Shown here one piece after another: positions 14,421 through 20,450 of a DNA stretch of 27,194 nucleotides (its first letter is position 1; every line of letters begins with the position of its first letter). Source of the DNA: a virus. The notes under the pieces were generated by a model that saw only the letters and a program-made list of their open reading frames with translations, was not told the origin of the DNA and searched no databases. The translations under genes were made by a program, and so were the position numbers. Location: IMG/VR virus record IMGVR_UViG_3300043137_000288, positions 1 through 27,194 of that record; one strand, 5' to 3'.

Positions 14421-15104
14421 TTATTCAGTTTCGTTTTCTAAAAGTTGTTCAAGATTGATTTCTACATAATTTTCAGATGTTTCTCTTTTTGAGTATACAA
14501 TATTTTCTAAAGTATAAACAAGGTCATCACCATCTTCTGTAAAGTCAGTTCTAAATATTTGATAGTTTTCCCAGAATCCATCAATATCATCTTCATCATC
14601 TACATCAGCTTTAGCAGCTTCCATGATTTCTTCTGATAACATTTCCTGCAATTTCTTAGCAACAGATTCAGTATCAGGATGATCAAAACCATTTCTAATT
14701 CCAAATGTAACGTTTACAGTACAGTCTTCATCTTGAGTTTCAATATCAATATCATCAAAATGAATGTGTTTAGGAATTCTGATTTCTATGTTTGCTCTTG
14801 CATCTGTTGAATCAGTTTCTGTGTAATAGTCAGTACCTTGAAACATTTTAGTGTCAGGATCAAACGGTGCTTCACCAGATGCAGAAAATTCACCTGCCCA
14901 TGAACCATAATCAAGTTGATCATACATCATGTCAACTAGACTTTCTGCTTCAGGATCACTACTATCTTCACCATCTACTTCAATGTGCACCCATCCAGAA
15001 TCTCCTCCACCATCCCATTTTAGGACAACTTCAGAACCTTCTTCTGTTTTTTTTAAACACCAGTCAAGGATTTGTTTGATTGTAATTTCTTTTTCTTCAC
15101 TCAT
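14421..15104 (-). CDS. Acidic GGGDSGW protein of unknown function
   Basis: A 227-residue, highly acidic protein. Its N-terminal half carries striking conserved-looking motifs: LKWDGGGDSGWVHIEV (28-43), LDYGSWAGEFSASGEA (64-79) and MFQGTDYYTE (87-96). The second half alternates beta strands with Asp/Glu-rich linkers (DVDDEDDIDGFWENY). I recall bacterial and phage proteins with the GxGDSG and GxDYYxE motifs but no biochemical role. The stop of the next gene downstream overlaps its start region by ATGA. Plus-strand frames crossing it at 14867-15129 are shadows. Confidence 0.75.
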   Translation of the reverse strand: MSEEKEITIKQILDWCLKKTEEGSEVVLKWDGGGDSGWVHIEVDGEDSSDPEAESLVDMMYDQLDYGSWAGEFSASGEAPFDPDTKMFQGTDYYTETDSTDARANIEIRIPKHIHFDDIDIETQDEDCTVNVTFGIRNGFDHPDTESVAKKLQEMLSEEIMEAAKADVDDEDDIDGFWENYQIFRTDFTEDGDDLVYTLENIVYSKRETSENYVEINLEQLLENETE

Positions 15105-15499
15105 AACAATTGTGGTTTTTCTTGTTTAACAAAATCTGATTTGTCTTTTGACATTTCTTTTAACATTTTTCTTCCATCACCTGGTTTAAACATCCAGCCT
15201 TGTACAACCATGTGGTCAAGGTAATCTTTAATTGTTGGAATCCAACCAAGGTCTTCCATACAATGTTGTTCACCAATTGCTCTTACAGGAACCATGCGTC
15301 CTTCAGAGTTAGTGATATATGTGCCAAATTCATGCTCACAAAAGAAGATACCTTCTGAGTGATGTCTTAATGCCCTATGACGCATGTCAGGGTAGTGCAT
15401 TTTAGTTTCATCAAACCAGTTGTGAATGGGCAAGTAGTCATCTACATGCCCACCCCATTTTTTCTGGCTTGAAATACTATGATGTAAAGGATGACTCAT
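15101..15499 (-). CDS. DUF6915-like protein
   Basis: A 132-residue His-rich protein beginning MSHPLHHSISSQKKWGG, then DDYLPIHNWFDETK, RHRALRHHSEGIFFCE and VRAIGEQHCMEDLGWIPT. I match this series from memory to DUF6915, a family of unknown function in bacteria and phages. The many conserved His and Asp residues would suit a metal-dependent enzyme, which is an inference. A longer frame begins at a TTG at 15508; I use the ATG at 15499, which still overlaps the preceding gene by 23 bases. The stop overlaps the next gene's ATG (ATGA). Confidence 0.75.
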   Translation of the reverse strand: MSHPLHHSISSQKKWGGHVDDYLPIHNWFDETKMHYPDMRHRALRHHSEGIFFCEHEFGTYITNSEGRMVPVRAIGEQHCMEDLGWIPTIKDYLDHMVVQGWMFKPGDGRKMLKEMSKDKSDFVKQEKPQLL

Positions 15500-15806
15500 T
15501 GTTTTCAAGTTCTAAAGTTTCAACTGCAAATTCAATAGCTGCTGATATACAACGTGTTGTTGCACGCCACATATTATATTTGTGAGAACCAGTAACAAAA
15601 CCAAATTCAGTTCTGCCGTCACCTGGAACAACTTTAAAAGTTTTACGTAAAACATCCATTTCTAAATAAACAGCTGCATGTTTCTTAATACCTTTTTCAT
15701 CTTCATAAGAATGAGAGAATTGGTATTTTTGTTCTACTAAAGATTGTTGTACTGGAGAATCTATTTTTTCTAGAAACTCATCAATTGGTAAATTATTCAT
15801 GCTCAT
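15477..15806 (-). CDS. Conserved phage protein of unknown function
   Basis: A 109-residue protein. The C-terminal part (FKVVPGDGRTEFGFVTGSH followed by YNMWRATTRCISAAIEFA) looks like a small alpha/beta domain ending in an amphipathic helix and a polar tail. Two in-frame ATGs (15806, 15800) are possible starts. It overlaps its neighbours on both sides (14 and 23 bases), which fits the dense packing here. Function unknown. Confidence 0.72.
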   Translation of the reverse strand: MSMNNLPIDEFLEKIDSPVQQSLVEQKYQFSHSYEDEKGIKKHAAVYLEMDVLRKTFKVVPGDGRTEFGFVTGSHKYNMWRATTRCISAAIEFAVETLELENNESSFTS

Positions 15807-16029
15807 CTTCTTGAGTTATTATATCAAAATGATCACCTATTTTTCTAAGAGTGTTGGCAAGGTGTTTAGCCAAATTTTTAACTGCTTCAGGATCAAGTGA
15901 ATTTAACCATTCATCTTGTTTAGATTCTGGGCAATCTTCAAAGCATGTTGGTTCACGCTTTTCTTCATTGTCAAACTTGTGGAATATATAAACTCCACTA
16001 AGATTTCTGCGATTTAGAGTTGCTTCCAT
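15793..16029 (-). CDS. Small conserved protein (LSGVYIF...EPTCFEDCPE), unknown function
   Basis: A 78-residue protein. The N-terminal half has the motif NLSGVYIFHKF and then REPTCFEDCPESKQ, with two cysteines three residues apart (C29, C33). The C-terminal half is a helix (DPEAVKNLAKHLANTLRKIG) ending GDHFDI. I recall this arrangement from short proteins of many phages and some bacteria, always without a function. It starts one base after the stop region of the next gene (shared base 16029). Confidence 0.75.
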   Translation of the reverse strand: MEATLNRRNLSGVYIFHKFDNEEKREPTCFEDCPESKQDEWLNSLDPEAVKNLAKHLANTLRKIGDHFDIITQEDEHE

Positions 16030-16280
16030 TAGTTAATTAGTTCAAAAAAGTTTTCATTAATGTAATCATCAACTGCATCTATATCACGTGGTTGTCTATC
16101 TAACCAAATGATTTCTTCTAAATGATAAGATTGATTGTCATTGTCATGAGTTACTACTACAGTAAATTCATAAACTTCTTCTTGATATTCATCTTCCCAC
16201 TGAGAACAGTCACAAGTGTAAGTACCAGAATAATGTTTTGTTTCGCTGAATGGTTTCTTGTTTATTTTTAAATCTTTCAT
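16029..16280 (-). CDS. Small acidic protein, unknown function
   Basis: An 83-residue protein with HYSGTYTCDCSQWEDEY (two Cys at 23 and 25), then a run of strands (YEFTVVVTHDND, YHLEEIIWLDRQP) and a short acidic helix. It looks like one small beta-rich domain. The stop shares its first base with the next gene (TAATG type junction). No function can be assigned. Confidence 0.7.
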   Translation of the reverse strand: MKDLKINKKPFSETKHYSGTYTCDCSQWEDEYQEEVYEFTVVVTHDNDNQSYHLEEIIWLDRQPRDIDAVDDYINENFFELIN

Positions 16281-16282
16281 AA

Positions 16283-16843
16283 TTATCTTACAATAAATTG
16301 ATTTGGTGGAAGTTCATAAGTTCTAAAAACTCTCATGCCTTTATAAAATATCTTAGCTTCAGCATCAATATTAATCATTGTACTGCTAAAACTACTACTC
16401 ATTACTTCTTGAGCAATTTCTTTAAAAGTATCAGGATTACACATAATGATAAATTCTTCAGCAGAATAATGTCCACCTTTGCGATATGCTTCTACAATAG
16501 CTTTTTCTAGTAATACATATGGAGTTGTTAGGTCTGACATATAAGTTTCATAACCTACAGGTACCTTAACCTTTTTAAATCCATAGTTTGGAGCTGTCAT
16601 AGCTTTTAATTGATGATGCTGATTTTGGATCTGATCATAGATGTTTTGATAATAGTCAATGTTTCTTTTAACAGATTCCATTCCAGCTTCTAAATTGACA
16701 AGTTCTTCAACCATTTGGTTGTTGTAAGAACTTGAATACTCAGCTTCTGCATATCCTTTTTCAGATTCAGCATGCCATAAAGCGTGCTTATATGCTTCAG
16801 CTTGCATCATATACATGTACTCAGCTTCATCATGTGGTTCCAT
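16283..16843 (-). CDS. Helical phage protein of unknown function
   Basis: A 186-residue protein. The first 80 residues are long helix with probable coiled coil (AEYMYMMQAEAYKHALWHAE; MVEELVNLEAGMESVKRNI). The rest is alpha/beta and ends with MRVFRTYELPPNQFIVR. The N-terminus is unusually rich in Met, Glu, His and Tyr. The ATG shares a base with the stop of the upstream gene (16843). I do not recognise the family. A structural or scaffold-like role would fit a coiled coil, but there are no structural genes nearby. Confidence 0.72.
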   Translation of the reverse strand: MEPHDEAEYMYMMQAEAYKHALWHAESEKGYAEAEYSSSYNNQMVEELVNLEAGMESVKRNIDYYQNIYDQIQNQHHQLKAMTAPNYGFKKVKVPVGYETYMSDLTTPYVLLEKAIVEAYRKGGHYSAEEFIIMCNPDTFKEIAQEVMSSSFSSTMINIDAEAKIFYKGMRVFRTYELPPNQFIVR

Positions 16844-17175
16844 TACTTTAAATTTTCAAGTTCTTTAATAATAGATTCCATTTCAACACCAATTTGTTTG
16901 TGTAATTTGTGCTGACTCTTTGGTTCATGAAGTTCACTAAGCGTTCTGTAACGAATTTTGAGTTCTTGTTCTCTTTTTGATTTTTCTTTTGCTGCTTCTT
17001 GATGTTTTACAAGAATTTCAACAGCAGATTTTACATCAAATTGTAAACCCATTCTGTCAATTGCCAAGACTGTGTCAAGAATAATACTTGCTGTATTTTC
17101 ATTTACACCTATGTCTACTAATCCAAGAGCTACTCTGAACTCTTGTGGTTTAATTTTCTTTAATGCTGATGCCAT
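16843..17175 (-). CDS. Helical/coiled-coil protein, unknown function
   Basis: A 110-residue, mostly helical protein. The centre (AVEILVKHQEAAKEKSKREQ) and C-terminus (LHKQIGVEMESIIKELENL) have the charge pattern of a coiled coil, while the N-terminal part (EFRVALGLVDIGVNENTAS) is more globular. It overlaps the upstream Zn-binding gene by 26 bases in another frame. No motif identifies a function. Confidence 0.7.
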   Translation of the reverse strand: MASALKKIKPQEFRVALGLVDIGVNENTASIILDTVLAIDRMGLQFDVKSAVEILVKHQEAAKEKSKREQELKIRYRTLSELHEPKSQHKLHKQIGVEMESIIKELENLK

Positions 17176-17551
17176 GTTCTTTTCTGTATTGAATTTCTTT
17201 TCTAATAAGATCTAAATGCCAGTCTGGTCCACCATAATCTAATACAGCTTCTAACCAGTTATCATTCATATCGCATATTGCAATCCACGATAATGGTTGT
17301 TTACCATCAACGCCTCTTCCTCCACGCGTAGCATACTTGCGTACAAGTTCAAAATCATCATCTGCATAAACAGCATAGATTTTTATTTTTGTCATATCTT
17401 TTGCACCATATCTTAAATAAGAAGTGCCACCATCTACCATTGCGTTGTTAGGACAAGAACATGTTTTGTAATCATGTCTGTGATAACTTACAATAGTTTC
17501 ATTACACTCTTGACATGTCACAGAGTTGTAAACTAATTGTTTATCTTGCAT
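17150..17551 (-). CDS. Zn-binding conserved protein (DUF7695-like, tentative)
   Basis: A 133-residue protein with a clear N-terminal metal site: NSVTCQECNETIVSYHRHD (C13, C16, H24, H26) and TCSC (C31, C33). It continues DGGTSYLRYG (40-49), then a strand-helix domain with the sequence RGGRGVDGKQPLSWI. I recall this series (YNSV-C-x2-C, HDY-x-CxC, DGG-x2-YLRYG) as a conserved family without function, possibly DUF7695. It overlaps genes on both sides by 11 and 26 bases. Confidence 0.72.
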   Translation of the reverse strand: MQDKQLVYNSVTCQECNETIVSYHRHDYKTCSCPNNAMVDGGTSYLRYGAKDMTKIKIYAVYADDDFELVRKYATRGGRGVDGKQPLSWIAICDMNDNWLEAVLDYGGPDWHLDLIRKEIQYRKEHGISIKEN

Positions 17552-17765
17552 GTTCTAATGGAATAAAAGTTTTGTTAAAATATTCTTCTGACACTATTTT
17601 TTTGATTTTTTCGTAGCAGTCAGAGTTTGTTGTAAGTTTATTACCTACTTTTTTAAACGTTATAAAAATATCACTATTTACATAACGTATGCCATACTCA
17701 TGATTACTTTCTAGCATTCTGTCAAATAAAAATTCTTGTATTTTTTTTTCTGATTCACTAATCAT
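17541..17765 (-). CDS. Small hypothetical phage protein
   Basis: A 74-residue protein with no recognised motif: a basic and acidic helix at the start (SEKKIQEFLFDRMLES), a strand pair (YGIRYVNSDIFITFKKVG) and a short helix (SDCYEKIKKIVSEEY). It is coupled to the 28-residue membrane peptide gene by an ATGA overlap and overlaps the Zn-binding gene by 11 bases. Confidence 0.65.
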   Translation of the reverse strand: MISESEKKIQEFLFDRMLESNHEYGIRYVNSDIFITFKKVGNKLTTNSDCYEKIKKIVSEEYFNKTFIPLEHAR

Positions 17766-17848
17766 AAAAACATTAGCATTACACCTGCAAATCCAATACC
17801 TGCAAAGAAGTATATAAGATTATTTAGCCATTGAGGATAATTTTCCAT
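17762..17848 (-). CDS. 28-residue single-span membrane peptide
   Basis: A very short gene in the gap between the radical SAM gene and the 74-residue gene. It runs from ATG (17848-17846) to TGA (17762-17764), and the TGA overlaps the next ATG (ATGA), the same coupling used across the window. The product begins MENYPQWLNNLIYFF and continues with a hydrophobic Gly/Ala/Met/Leu stretch to the end, giving one membrane span of about 20 residues. Such peptides in phages often act on the inner membrane, for example in superinfection exclusion or as lysis regulators. No function can be assigned here. Confidence 0.65.
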   Translation of the reverse strand: MENYPQWLNNLIYFFAGIGFAGVMLMFL

Positions 17849-17857
17849 ATGAGATCT

Positions 17858-18715
17858 TTAAAAAATGTATCTAATTTTATTCCAAGGAATAATTTCATCA
17901 TGAAGGTTTGTAAACTCTTCTATGTACTGTGATTTCAAACCATGCTTATAGCGTAGATTTAATCCTCCATACTGAGATACTTTGTCTTCTTGAATAGAAG
18001 GATTCCATAACAAGTCTTCACCAGTTAAGTTATTTTCTAAATTGTAAAAGTGTTTGTCACGATTATGTGTTAAGAATATAACCTCAGCTTTAACTTGGTC
18101 TTTGTACTTTCTATCTACAAGAGCATCTACACCTTCAAAAAGCAGTCTATACTGTTCTAACCAATCATCTGTAACAATTACAGGTGAAAAGTTGATATGT
18201 ACATCATATCCAGCTTCAATAAAATGATTAATAGCTTTAATTCTATCAATAATTTTAGTTGTGTTTGGTTCTAGTAAATCTGCATACTTCTGAGGCATCA
18301 ATGAAAATCTTATACGTATCTTTTTTTCTGGATTGTACGTAAGAAGTTCATCATTTACATACTTTGTTGCAAATGAACCCATTGCAATTTCACTTTGCTT
18401 AAAAAAGTCAAAAATGTACTGCCATCTGTGATATTTAAGATGTAAAGCAAAGTCTTCATTGCATGATATGTCATAAGTAACAAACTTTTCATGAGTTTGA
18501 TTAGGTTTATTTACAGTAGAAAACCAGCTATGATTGTTGATTTCTGTAAGAATTTCACTGGTGTTTTTTGCTATATCTAAACCTTCTGGTTTATGACGCT
18601 TCATGTAACAATAAGTGCAATTAAATAAACAGCCATGACCAAAACTAGGTGATATAAAATCAGTACTTCTACCACTTTCTCTAATAACCATTGATTTTCT
18701 TACAACTTGTTCCAT
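17858..18715 (-). CDS. Radical SAM protein, spore photoproduct lyase-like
   Basis: A 285-residue radical SAM protein. The 4Fe-4S cluster motif is CLFNCTYC (C29, C33, C36), preceded by SPSFGHG and followed by YMKRHKPEG, as in SplB-type enzymes. SplB proteins repair the thymine dimer called spore photoproduct and keep a late catalytic cysteine about 43 residues after the cluster. C85 in ISCNEDFAL is 49 residues after C36 and is the only cysteine after the cluster, so it may be the equivalent. IRIRFSLMP (133-141) and GYDVHINFSPVIV (169-181) match core barrel strands. It is shorter than bacterial SplB (about 340) and could be a repair or modification enzyme of phage DNA. Radical SAM assignment is firm; the substrate is inferred. 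Confidence 0.85.
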   Translation of the reverse strand: MEQVVRKSMVIRESGRSTDFISPSFGHGCLFNCTYCYMKRHKPEGLDIAKNTSEILTEINNHSWFSTVNKPNQTHEKFVTYDISCNEDFALHLKYHRWQYIFDFFKQSEIAMGSFATKYVNDELLTYNPEKKIRIRFSLMPQKYADLLEPNTTKIIDRIKAINHFIEAGYDVHINFSPVIVTDDWLEQYRLLFEGVDALVDRKYKDQVKAEVIFLTHNRDKHFYNLENNLTGEDLLWNPSIQEDKVSQYGGLNLRYKHGLKSQYIEEFTNLHDEIIPWNKIRYIF

Positions 18716-18717
18716 GG

Positions 18718-19068
18718 TTATTCTTTTTCATTAAGCTTTACAATGTAGTTTTCCCAACCCATTTTCTTAGCAACAAATGCAATTCTAACACAATGATCTA
18801 CCATTGCACCAGTTTGTCCACCTGTTTCTTCTGGGTCATTTTCATGAAGACACATGTAATCAATTAATGGTCTAACAATTGCATCGTTGACTTTTACGCC
18901 ACCAGCACTTACTTTGTCACATAATTCTTGATGATCATCAAGGTACTCAACACCTCTTGTCACCATGCGTTGACATTCTAATTCATAATCACAAGGATTT
19001 GACTGATCTTCTGAAAAGCCACTTAAAAAGTCTCCCACAGGATACTTGTACTTTGATTCTGTTTTCAT
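18718..19068 (-). CDS. Conserved phage protein (GGQTGAMVDHC), unknown function
   Basis: A 116-residue protein whose C-terminal part, ETGGQTGAMVDHCVRIAFVA, then KKMGWENYI, is distinctive; I recall it in other phage and bacterial hypothetical proteins. The N-terminal part contains ELECQRMVTRGVEYLDDH. Cysteines are scattered (C26, C32, C49 and others). It ends two bases before the radical SAM start. Close coupling suggests a shared role, but there is no direct evidence. Upstream, 61 bases hold an inverted repeat and a possible 15-codon leader. Confidence 0.75.
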   Translation of the reverse strand: MKTESKYKYPVGDFLSGFSEDQSNPCDYELECQRMVTRGVEYLDDHQELCDKVSAGGVKVNDAIVRPLIDYMCLHENDPEETGGQTGAMVDHCVRIAFVAKKMGWENYIVKLNEKE

Positions 19069-19112
19069 AGTTCTTGTTGTTTAATTTGCATGAATTTTTC
19101 CAAATATTTCAT
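19065..19112 (-). CDS. Possible 15-codon leader peptide coupled to the next gene
   Basis: An ATG at 19112-19110 opens a frame of 15 codons (MKYLEKFMQIKQQEL) whose TGA overlaps the ATG of the 18718-19068 gene in an ATGA junction. Most of the real gene junctions in this window look like this, which is why I list it. The length is too small to exclude chance, and it starts inside an inverted repeat. Confidence 0.3.
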   Translation of the reverse strand: MKYLEKFMQIKQQEL

Positions 19113-19115
19113 GCA
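19087..19115. repeat. Inverted repeat TGCATGAA / TTCATGCA
   Basis: Eight paired bases (19087-19094 with 19108-19115) with a 13-base loop, in the 61-base gap upstream of the 18718-19068 gene. No T tract follows on either strand, so it is more likely a regulator site or RNA hairpin than a terminator. Confidence 0.5.
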
Positions 19116-19129
19116 GAATTGTTCAATAA

Positions 19130-19369
19130 TTAATAATAAATAAACCCTAATTGAAATTGGGCAAGTCTTGTGTCATCTTCATGACTTGATAAACCAAGTG
19201 ATATACTTTCACCATTACAAGTGCATGTAGGATTACCTTCTTCATTTAATCCAAAATAAATAAAACCTGCACTAATTGGACTCATGTGTTTAAAATCACT
19301 GTGCAACATAATTTCACCAAAAACAATAATTTCTTTGTCTTTGGTTTTGATGTACTTTGCTTTTGCCAT
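19130..19369 (-). CDS. Small conserved protein (MAKAKYIKTKDKEIIVF family), unknown function
   Basis: A 79-residue protein that I recognise as a recurring but unnamed family: starts MAKAKYIKTKDKEIIVFGE, continues MLHSDFKHMSPISAGFIYF, then PTCTCNGESISLGLSS (C49, C51) and ends with DTRLAQFQLGF. It looks like a compact beta-rich domain. It lies 21 bases past the tRNA-like sequence and is read in the same direction. I know no function for the family. Confidence 0.78.
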   Translation of the reverse strand: MAKAKYIKTKDKEIIVFGEIMLHSDFKHMSPISAGFIYFGLNEEGNPTCTCNGESISLGLSSHEDDTRLAQFQLGFIYY

Positions 19370-19390
19370 TTGTTTGTTTTTTAAAATTAG

Positions 19391-19456
19391 AAGTCAGGCA
19401 AGGACTTGAACCTTATCCGCTTTATCAGTGCGGTGCTTCCATTCAGCTACCTGACT
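19391..19456 (-). tRNA. Abbreviated tRNA-Ile(GAU)-like sequence
   Basis: Read on the minus strand, the region folds into a cloverleaf: a 7-pair acceptor stem AGTCAGG/CCTGACT, then canonical T8-A9, and a 3-pair D stem GCT/AGC with GG in the loop. The anticodon arm is CCGCA/AGCGG (one A-A mismatch) with loop CTGATAA and anticodon GAT (Ile). The T arm is TAAGG/CCTTG with the canonical loop TTCAAGT. The variable region is one base long and the D loop is short, so the total is about 66 bases instead of about 74. CCA is not encoded. It could be a working minimal tRNA, a decayed gene or a tRNA mimic. Confidence 0.65.
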
Positions 19457-19530
19457 ATGTTGCTTGTCTTTCCAAGCTGTCACGATTTTGCTAGTGTCAG
19501 ACAATTGTTTTGCCTCTCATTACCTCACTA
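19457..19530 (-). other. Non-coding stretch with hairpins upstream of the tRNA-like sequence
   Basis: This stretch has no ORF of useful length. On the minus strand it contains GCTTG/CAAGC (loop GAAAGA) and CTAGTG/CACTAG (29-base loop), the latter beginning at the TAG stop of the upstream gene. Together with the tRNA-like element it makes the largest gene-free transcribed segment here (about 160 bases). I see no second tRNA: no T-loop consensus is present. Confidence 0.4.
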
Positions 19531-19776
19531 GTTTTGGGGAGTGCCTACCTGATTACTCACATCCATTCCGCCTTGCAGGGGAAAATTTCTTTGTTTCATC
19601 TCTTCTTCTAGGGATTGATCTGGACTATAAACTTTAGAACATTTTCCACAAATGTGAAACTCTCCATCTTTTGTCCATTTATTGACAAATTCACCTTCTT
19701 TTATGTAAGGCTTGCATGTTTTACAATTACATGCGTTTGCTGTGCCACAATGTGGACAATGAAAGGCTCCCATCAT
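19528..19776 (-). CDS. Zinc-ribbon protein
   Basis: An 82-residue protein with dense metal-binding cysteines: CPHCGTANACNCKTC (C7, C10, C16, C18, C21) and later ICGKC (C43, C46). This suggests one or two zinc ribbons in a protein of the transcription or nucleic-acid binding type. The rest is polar and low in hydrophobics. It uses a TAG stop and overlaps the Tudor-like gene by an ATGATG junction, so the pair may be co-expressed and act together. No enzyme motif is seen. Confidence 0.72.
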   Translation of the reverse strand: MMGAFHCPHCGTANACNCKTCKPYIKEGEFVNKWTKDGEFHICGKCSKVYSPDQSLEEEMKQRNFPLQGGMDVSNQVGTPQN

Positions 19777-19955
19777 ATTAGTGTAGTTTTATTGTACTTT
19801 AACAAAAGAATTTTTTGAGATCTACCAAACTGAACTTTAATGGCTTCTCCAGGAATAACATTAATTACTTGCCCTGTACCAAACTTTGTGTGTTTTACAA
19901 TTTGACCAATTGTATACTCACTTTCAACGGGTTCTTCTTTTTTAGCCTTTGCCAT
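19773..19955 (-). CDS. Stand-alone UvrD/PcrA C-terminal Tudor-like protein
   Basis: A 60-residue protein consisting of a basic N-terminus (MAKAKKEE) and one small beta-barrel: VKHTKFGTGQVINV (20-33), AIKVQFG (38-44) and QKILLL (47-52). The pattern VxHxxFGxGxV, then hxVxF, then KxL is that of the C-terminal Tudor-like domain of UvrD/PcrA helicases, which in PcrA binds RNA polymerase. Here it has no helicase attached. Overlap with the zinc-ribbon gene suggests joint expression. RNA polymerase binding is an inference from the domain only. Confidence 0.65.
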   Translation of the reverse strand: MAKAKKEEPVESEYTIGQIVKHTKFGTGQVINVIPGEAIKVQFGRSQKILLLKYNKTTLI

Positions 19956-19961
19956 GATTTG

Positions 19962-20447
19962 TTATTTTTTAGGTATCTTGATATTTAATTCTTCATGAGT
20001 TACTGGTTTGTAATCAGTGTTCTCACAAGACACGCAATAATATTTTGGTTCATTAATGATATTTTCATGGACATGCCCATGTATGTTTCCATAAACTCTT
20101 TCAAGTTCAAAAGGATGTACTGGACAGTGTGTTAACCAAAAACCTTTGTGTTTAATCATTCCTGATACACTGTGAACATGTTTCAATAGCTCTGCTACAT
20201 CTTGGTGTCTATCATGATTACCCAGAACCACATGCTTCACGCCATTAAGACGTGAGAGCAAGTGATAAGGGCTTTTCTTTTCCATGGATACATCTCCAAG
20301 AATATAAGTAACATCACGTTTTGAAACAGTATTATTCCAACGTTGGATTATAAATTCATCATGCTCTTCAGCACATGAAAATCCACGTTTTATGGCCATA
20401 TTTGTATGACCAAAGTGAAGATCTGCAATAAAACGAATTGTGCTCAT
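19962..20447 (-). CDS. Calcineurin-like metallophosphoesterase
   Basis: A 161-residue metal-dependent phosphoesterase with all core motifs: DLHFGH (9-14), GDVS (51-54), GNHDR (76-80), THCPVH (106-111) and NIHGHVH (121-127). These residues hold two metals and the phosphate. Small phage members of this family act on nucleotides, RNA ends or nucleic acids, and the exact substrate cannot be read from sequence. It starts three bases after the VWA gene ends and precedes the Tudor-like gene by six. Confidence 0.9.
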   Translation of the reverse strand: MSTIRFIADLHFGHTNMAIKRGFSCAEEHDEFIIQRWNNTVSKRDVTYILGDVSMEKKSPYHLLSRLNGVKHVVLGNHDRHQDVAELLKHVHSVSGMIKHKGFWLTHCPVHPFELERVYGNIHGHVHENIINEPKYYCVSCENTDYKPVTHEELNIKIPKK

Positions 20448-20450
20448 ACT

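Noticed and set aside
14867-15129. Two plus-strand ORFs over the GGGDSG gene
   Set aside because: They mirror a real minus-strand gene with strong protein motifs and are rich in Ser, Leu and His as shadows tend to be.
19457-19530. Second tRNA next to the tRNA-Ile-like element
   Set aside because: Hairpins exist, but no T-loop consensus, no valid anticodon arm and no matching acceptor stem could be found.
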